Source: Prevotellaceae bacterium UBA1787 (GTDB taxonomy: Bacteria > Bacteroidota > Bacteroidia > Bacteroidales > Bacteroidaceae). From it: DNA of 25,721 nucleotides. The stretch spans positions 22,681 to 48,401 of the forward strand of contig DCGD01000147.1 in assembly GCA_002315195.1 (NCBI GenBank), read 5' to 3'. Position 1 is the first letter of the stretch. Each line of letters starts with the position of its first letter. The position numbers and the translations under genes were made by a program. Of this stretch, positions 23,288 through 25,721 are shown piece by piece. The notes beneath the pieces were generated by a model, which saw only the letters and a list, made by a program, of their open reading frames with translations, was not told where the DNA came from and did not search any database.

Positions 23288-24337
23288 ATGGAAGATACCT
23301 ATAACATACATAGTGGAGGTCACGGAACCCAAACCGACCGCGAATACGAAAATGCACTAAGACCTTTGGCCTTTGAAGATTTCAATGGGCAGATGAAGGT
23401 TGTGGACAATCTGCGTGTTTTTGTCGAAGCGGCAAAGCATCGAGGTGAACCATTGGACCATACTTTGCTTCATGGTCCGCCGGGACTCGGAAAAACCACG
23501 CTTTCCAACATCATCGCAAACGAGCTTGGCGTAGGTTTCAAAATCACCTCCGGTCCCGTGTTGGACAAACCTGGAGATTTGGCGGGCATTCTCACGTCGC
23601 TTGAAACGCATGACGTATTGTTTATCGATGAAATACATCGTCTTTCACCTGTCGTGGAAGAATACCTGTATTCCGCAATGGAAGACTACCGCATCGACAT
23701 CATGATAGACAAAGGACCTTCCGCACGAAGTATTCAGATAGATCTCAATCCGTTCACGCTTGTGGGCGCCACCACAAGAAGCGGTCTGCTGACCGCGCCT
23801 CTTCGTGCGAGGTTCGGCATCAACCTGCATTTGGAATACTACGACGCGGAAATCCTGAAGCACATCATCAAGCGTTCTTCCAAGATACTCAAAATGGGAA
23901 TTGATGAAGACGCCGCCATGGAAATTGCGCGCAGAAGCAGAGGAACGCCCCGCATAGCCAATGCCCTTTTGCGAAGAGTGCGCGATTTCGCACAAGTGAA
24001 AGGTAACGGTTACATTGACCTCAAAATTGCAAGTTACGCCCTGAACGCCCTGAACATAGACAATTTCGGGCTGGACGAAATAGACAATAAAATACTCCGC
24101 ACCATTATCGACAAGTTCGGCGGAGGTCCCGTGGGACTTACCACCATCGCTACGGCCATTGGTGAGGATGCCGGGACCATTGAAGAGGTGTATGAACCAT
24201 TCCTCATCATGGAGGGTTTCATCAAACGAACGCCGAGAGGAAGGGAACTCACCCCCTTGGCATACGAGCATTTGGGTTGTGAGCGAAACCCGCGCGCAAA
24301 GGGAGTTAACGACAGTCCCACTCTTTTTGATTTCTGA
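23288..24337 (+). CDS. ruvB: Holliday junction branch migration helicase RuvB
   Basis: A 349-residue AAA+ ATPase that forms hexamers and, with RuvA, drives branch migration of Holliday junctions. Visible parts: the N-terminal [12 protein letters not shown] (25-35), Walker [11 protein letters not shown] (62-71), Walker B VLFIDEIH (110-117), the sensor stretch GATTRSG (160-166), the arginine finger in LRARFG (Arg175), and the C-terminal winged-helix with [11 protein letters not shown] and the ending RTPRGRELT. Length is normal. It heads a ruvB-ybeY-pdxB unit. RuvA and RuvC are not in the window. Confidence 0.98.
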   Translation: MEDTYNIHSGGHGTQTDREYENALRPLAFEDFNGQMKVVDNLRVFVEAAKHRGEPLDHTLLHGPPGLGKTTLSNIIANELGVGFKITSGPVLDKPGDLAGILTSLETHDVLFIDEIHRLSPVVEEYLYSAMEDYRIDIMIDKGPSARSIQIDLNPFTLVGATTRSGLLTAPLRARFGINLHLEYYDAEILKHIIKRSSKILKMGIDEDAAMEIARRSRGTPRIANALLRRVRDFAQVKGNGYIDLKIASYALNALNIDNFGLDEIDNKILRTIIDKFGGGPVGLTTIATAIGEDAGTIEEVYEPFLIMEGFIKRTPRGRELTPLAYEHLGCERNPRAKGVNDSPTLFDF

Positions 24338-24385
24338 GGATGCGCTTTCAGTCGAGAATAAGCCATTTAATAATACTAACAAAAC

Positions 24386-24805
24386 ATGATTTCTTACAAT
24401 ACGGATGGTGTCAAGATGCCTGACATAAAAAAACGTGAAACAACGGCATGGCTCAAAAAAGTCGTTGGTCTGTATCAATGCAAAATCGGGGAAATAGCTT
24501 ACATTTTCTGCAGTGACGACAAAATACTTGAAGTCAACAGGCAATACCTCAAGCATGACTATTACACGGACATCATTACTTTTGACTATACGGAAGGAAA
24601 CACCATCAATGGTGACATATTCATAAGTATTGACACAGTTGCAAGCAACGCCAAGCAATTTGGCTCTCTTTATGAAACGGAACTTCACCGCGTAATTGCG
24701 CATGGCGTACTTCATTTATGCGGCATTGACGACAAGGGACCCGGGGAAAGGGAAATCATGGAGGCTGCGGAAAACGAAGCCCTCGCATTGCTGAATTTGT
24801 CGTGA
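24386..24805 (+). CDS. ybeY: rRNA maturation endoribonuclease YbeY
   Basis: A 139-residue metal-dependent RNase that matures the 3' end of 16S rRNA and takes part in ribosome quality control. The metal motif is AHGVLHLCGIDDKGPGE: His106 and His110 are in place, but the third ligand position, His in the E. coli HGxLHLxGYDH motif, is Asp116 here. Upstream YYTDIITFDY (59-68) is the family's TDVLSF-type strand. It follows ruvB after 48 bp. Its stop overlaps the GTG start of pdxB (GTGA), so the two are translationally coupled. Confidence 0.95.
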   Translation: MISYNTDGVKMPDIKKRETTAWLKKVVGLYQCKIGEIAYIFCSDDKILEVNRQYLKHDYYTDIITFDYTEGNTINGDIFISIDTVASNAKQFGSLYETELHRVIAHGVLHLCGIDDKGPGEREIMEAAENEALALLNLS

Positions 24806-25721
24806 AAGTCATCATTGATAACAAAATTCCGTTCATCCGCGAGACCGCCGAACGTCTGTTTGACGAAGTGTTGTATCTCCCGGGATGTGGTATATCGGCT
24901 GACGACGTCAAGGAAACCGACGCCCTCATTGTCAGAACTCGTACCAAGTGCGACAAAACCTTGTTGGAAGGAAGCAAAGTACAATTCGTTGCCACTGCTA
25001 CCATAGGTTACGACCATTTGGACACCCGGTGGTTGGACATGAACCACATACACTGGACCAATTGTCCGGGATGCAACGCCACCTCAGTGGCGCAATATGT
25101 CCGCAACAGTCTCATTGTGCTTCATCAAAAAGGCATCATCCATCTGCCCGCTGCCAGCGTGGGTGTAGTCGGTGTGGGACACGTGGGTACTGCGGTATGT
25201 GAAACTCTAAGGGAATTCGGCTGTCGTCTTTGGCCGTGCGACCCACCCCGCGCTGAAATGGAACACCTTGAAACATTCCATTCATTGAAGGAATTGGCGG
25301 AAAACTGCGATGTCATCACGTTCCACACTCCGTTGACATACACAGGGAAACACGCATCGTACCATCTTGCAGACAAGGACTTTTTCCAACATTTAAGCAA
25401 GAAGCCCGTCATCGTCAACGCGGCGCGCGGTGGCGTCGTCCAAGAAAACAGTCTGCTGCAAGCCTTGAAAGAAGGAAAAGTACGCGCTGCCATCATTGAT
25501 ACATGGGAAAAAGAACCAAACATTTCAGCGGAATTGTTGGAGCAGGCCGTCGTAGCCACCCCTCACATAGCCGGGTACTCCGCTGACGGAAAGGCGAACG
25601 CCACACGCATGGCACTCGCGGCGGTATGCGATTTTTTTGACATTCACGCAGAAATCGACATCCAACCGCCGCGTCTTGAAAAATCCATCCAGCCGGTCAA
25701 TGACGTTCTGTCGCGTCATCT
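24802..25721 (+). CDS. pdxB: 4-phosphoerythronate dehydrogenase, partial (3' end outside)
   Basis: The first 306 codons of PdxB, which oxidises 4-phospho-D-erythronate in the DXP-dependent pyridoxal phosphate pathway. It is a D-2-hydroxyacid dehydrogenase: GVVGVGHVG (121-129) is the NAD-binding loop; the catalytic set is Arg209 in NAARGG, Glu236 in TWEKEP and His255 in ATPHIAGYS, matching E. coli positions within one residue. The PdxB-specific features TATIGYDH (65-72) and the NCPGCNA block (87-93) distinguish it from serA. It has a GTG start overlapping the ybeY stop by four bases (GTGA). The window ends before the C-terminal dimerisation domain is complete. Confidence 0.94.
   Translation, partial: MKVIIDNKIPFIRETAERLFDEVLYLPGCGISADDVKETDALIVRTRTKCDKTLLEGSKVQFVATATIGYDHLDTRWLDMNHIHWTNCPGCNATSVAQYVRNSLIVLHQKGIIHLPAASVGVVGVGHVGTAVCETLREFGCRLWPCDPPRAEMEHLETFHSLKELAENCDVITFHTPLTYTGKHASYHLADKDFFQHLSKKPVIVNAARGGVVQENSLLQALKEGKVRAAIIDTWEKEPNISAELLEQAVVATPHIAGYSADGKANATRMALAAVCDFFDIHAEIDIQPPRLEKSIQPVNDVLSRH

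Noticed and set aside
23645..24715. 356-codon minus-strand ORF opposite ruvB and ybeY
   Set aside because: Long but antisense to two certain genes; its length is explained by the codon pattern of ruvB, and it has no family signature.

Overview
The window looks like a piece of a Bacteroidales (phylum Bacteroidota) chromosome, from the Prevotella/Bacteroides side of the order. The evidence is the repeated TAnnTTTG promoter box upstream of genes on both strands, the scarcity of Shine-Dalgarno sequences, typical Bacteroidota families (DUF4254, DUF2795, a lamin-tail lipoprotein, a diverged methyltransferase-like protein, a topoisomerase I ending in C-terminal repeats) and secreted glycan-active enzymes. 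The genus cannot be fixed from the sequence alone. No rRNA, tRNA or CRISPR array was seen.

Left part (1-7.1 kb): a PspC-domain membrane protein; an opposite-strand lamin-tail lipoprotein; topA followed by aroK, closed by two tandem hairpins; then, on the minus strand, nadB (L-aspartate oxidase) whose 3' end overlaps the start of a secreted GH33 sialidase.

Middle (7.1-12.3 kb): a 575-bp gap with a probable 60-nt small RNA on the minus strand and an unassigned plus-strand promoter; a two-gene unit of a methyltransferase-like protein and a PduO-type cobalamin adenosyltransferase; a small acidic DUF2795 protein with its own strong promoter; a decayed-looking gap holding a possible 58-residue CxxC protein; a DUF4254 gene; and a convergent pair of membrane transporters (bile-acid:sodium symporter family and CaCA calcium/sodium antiporter) whose 3' ends overlap by 18 bp.

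Right part (12.4-25.7 kb): a secreted GH127 enzyme; metG-rbfA followed by a LolC/E-type permease; minus-strand ompH/skp-murI; a secreted esterase divergent from a Tat-exported Gfo/Idh/MocA oxidoreductase, which is followed by a small coiled-coil lipoprotein; a gap carrying a promoter and the broken N-terminus of an IS1380-type transposase; and ruvB-ybeY-pdxB, with pdxB running off the end.

Most genes are housekeeping: topology, translation, cell wall, shikimate, NAD and PLP synthesis, recombination. Single glycan-degrading genes are scattered among them, with no SusC/SusD pair. I did not find a convincing new multi-gene system. The best leads are the small RNA at 7502-7575, the 58-residue ORF at 9235-9411, the two apparently leaderless genes, and the nadB-sialidase overlap.
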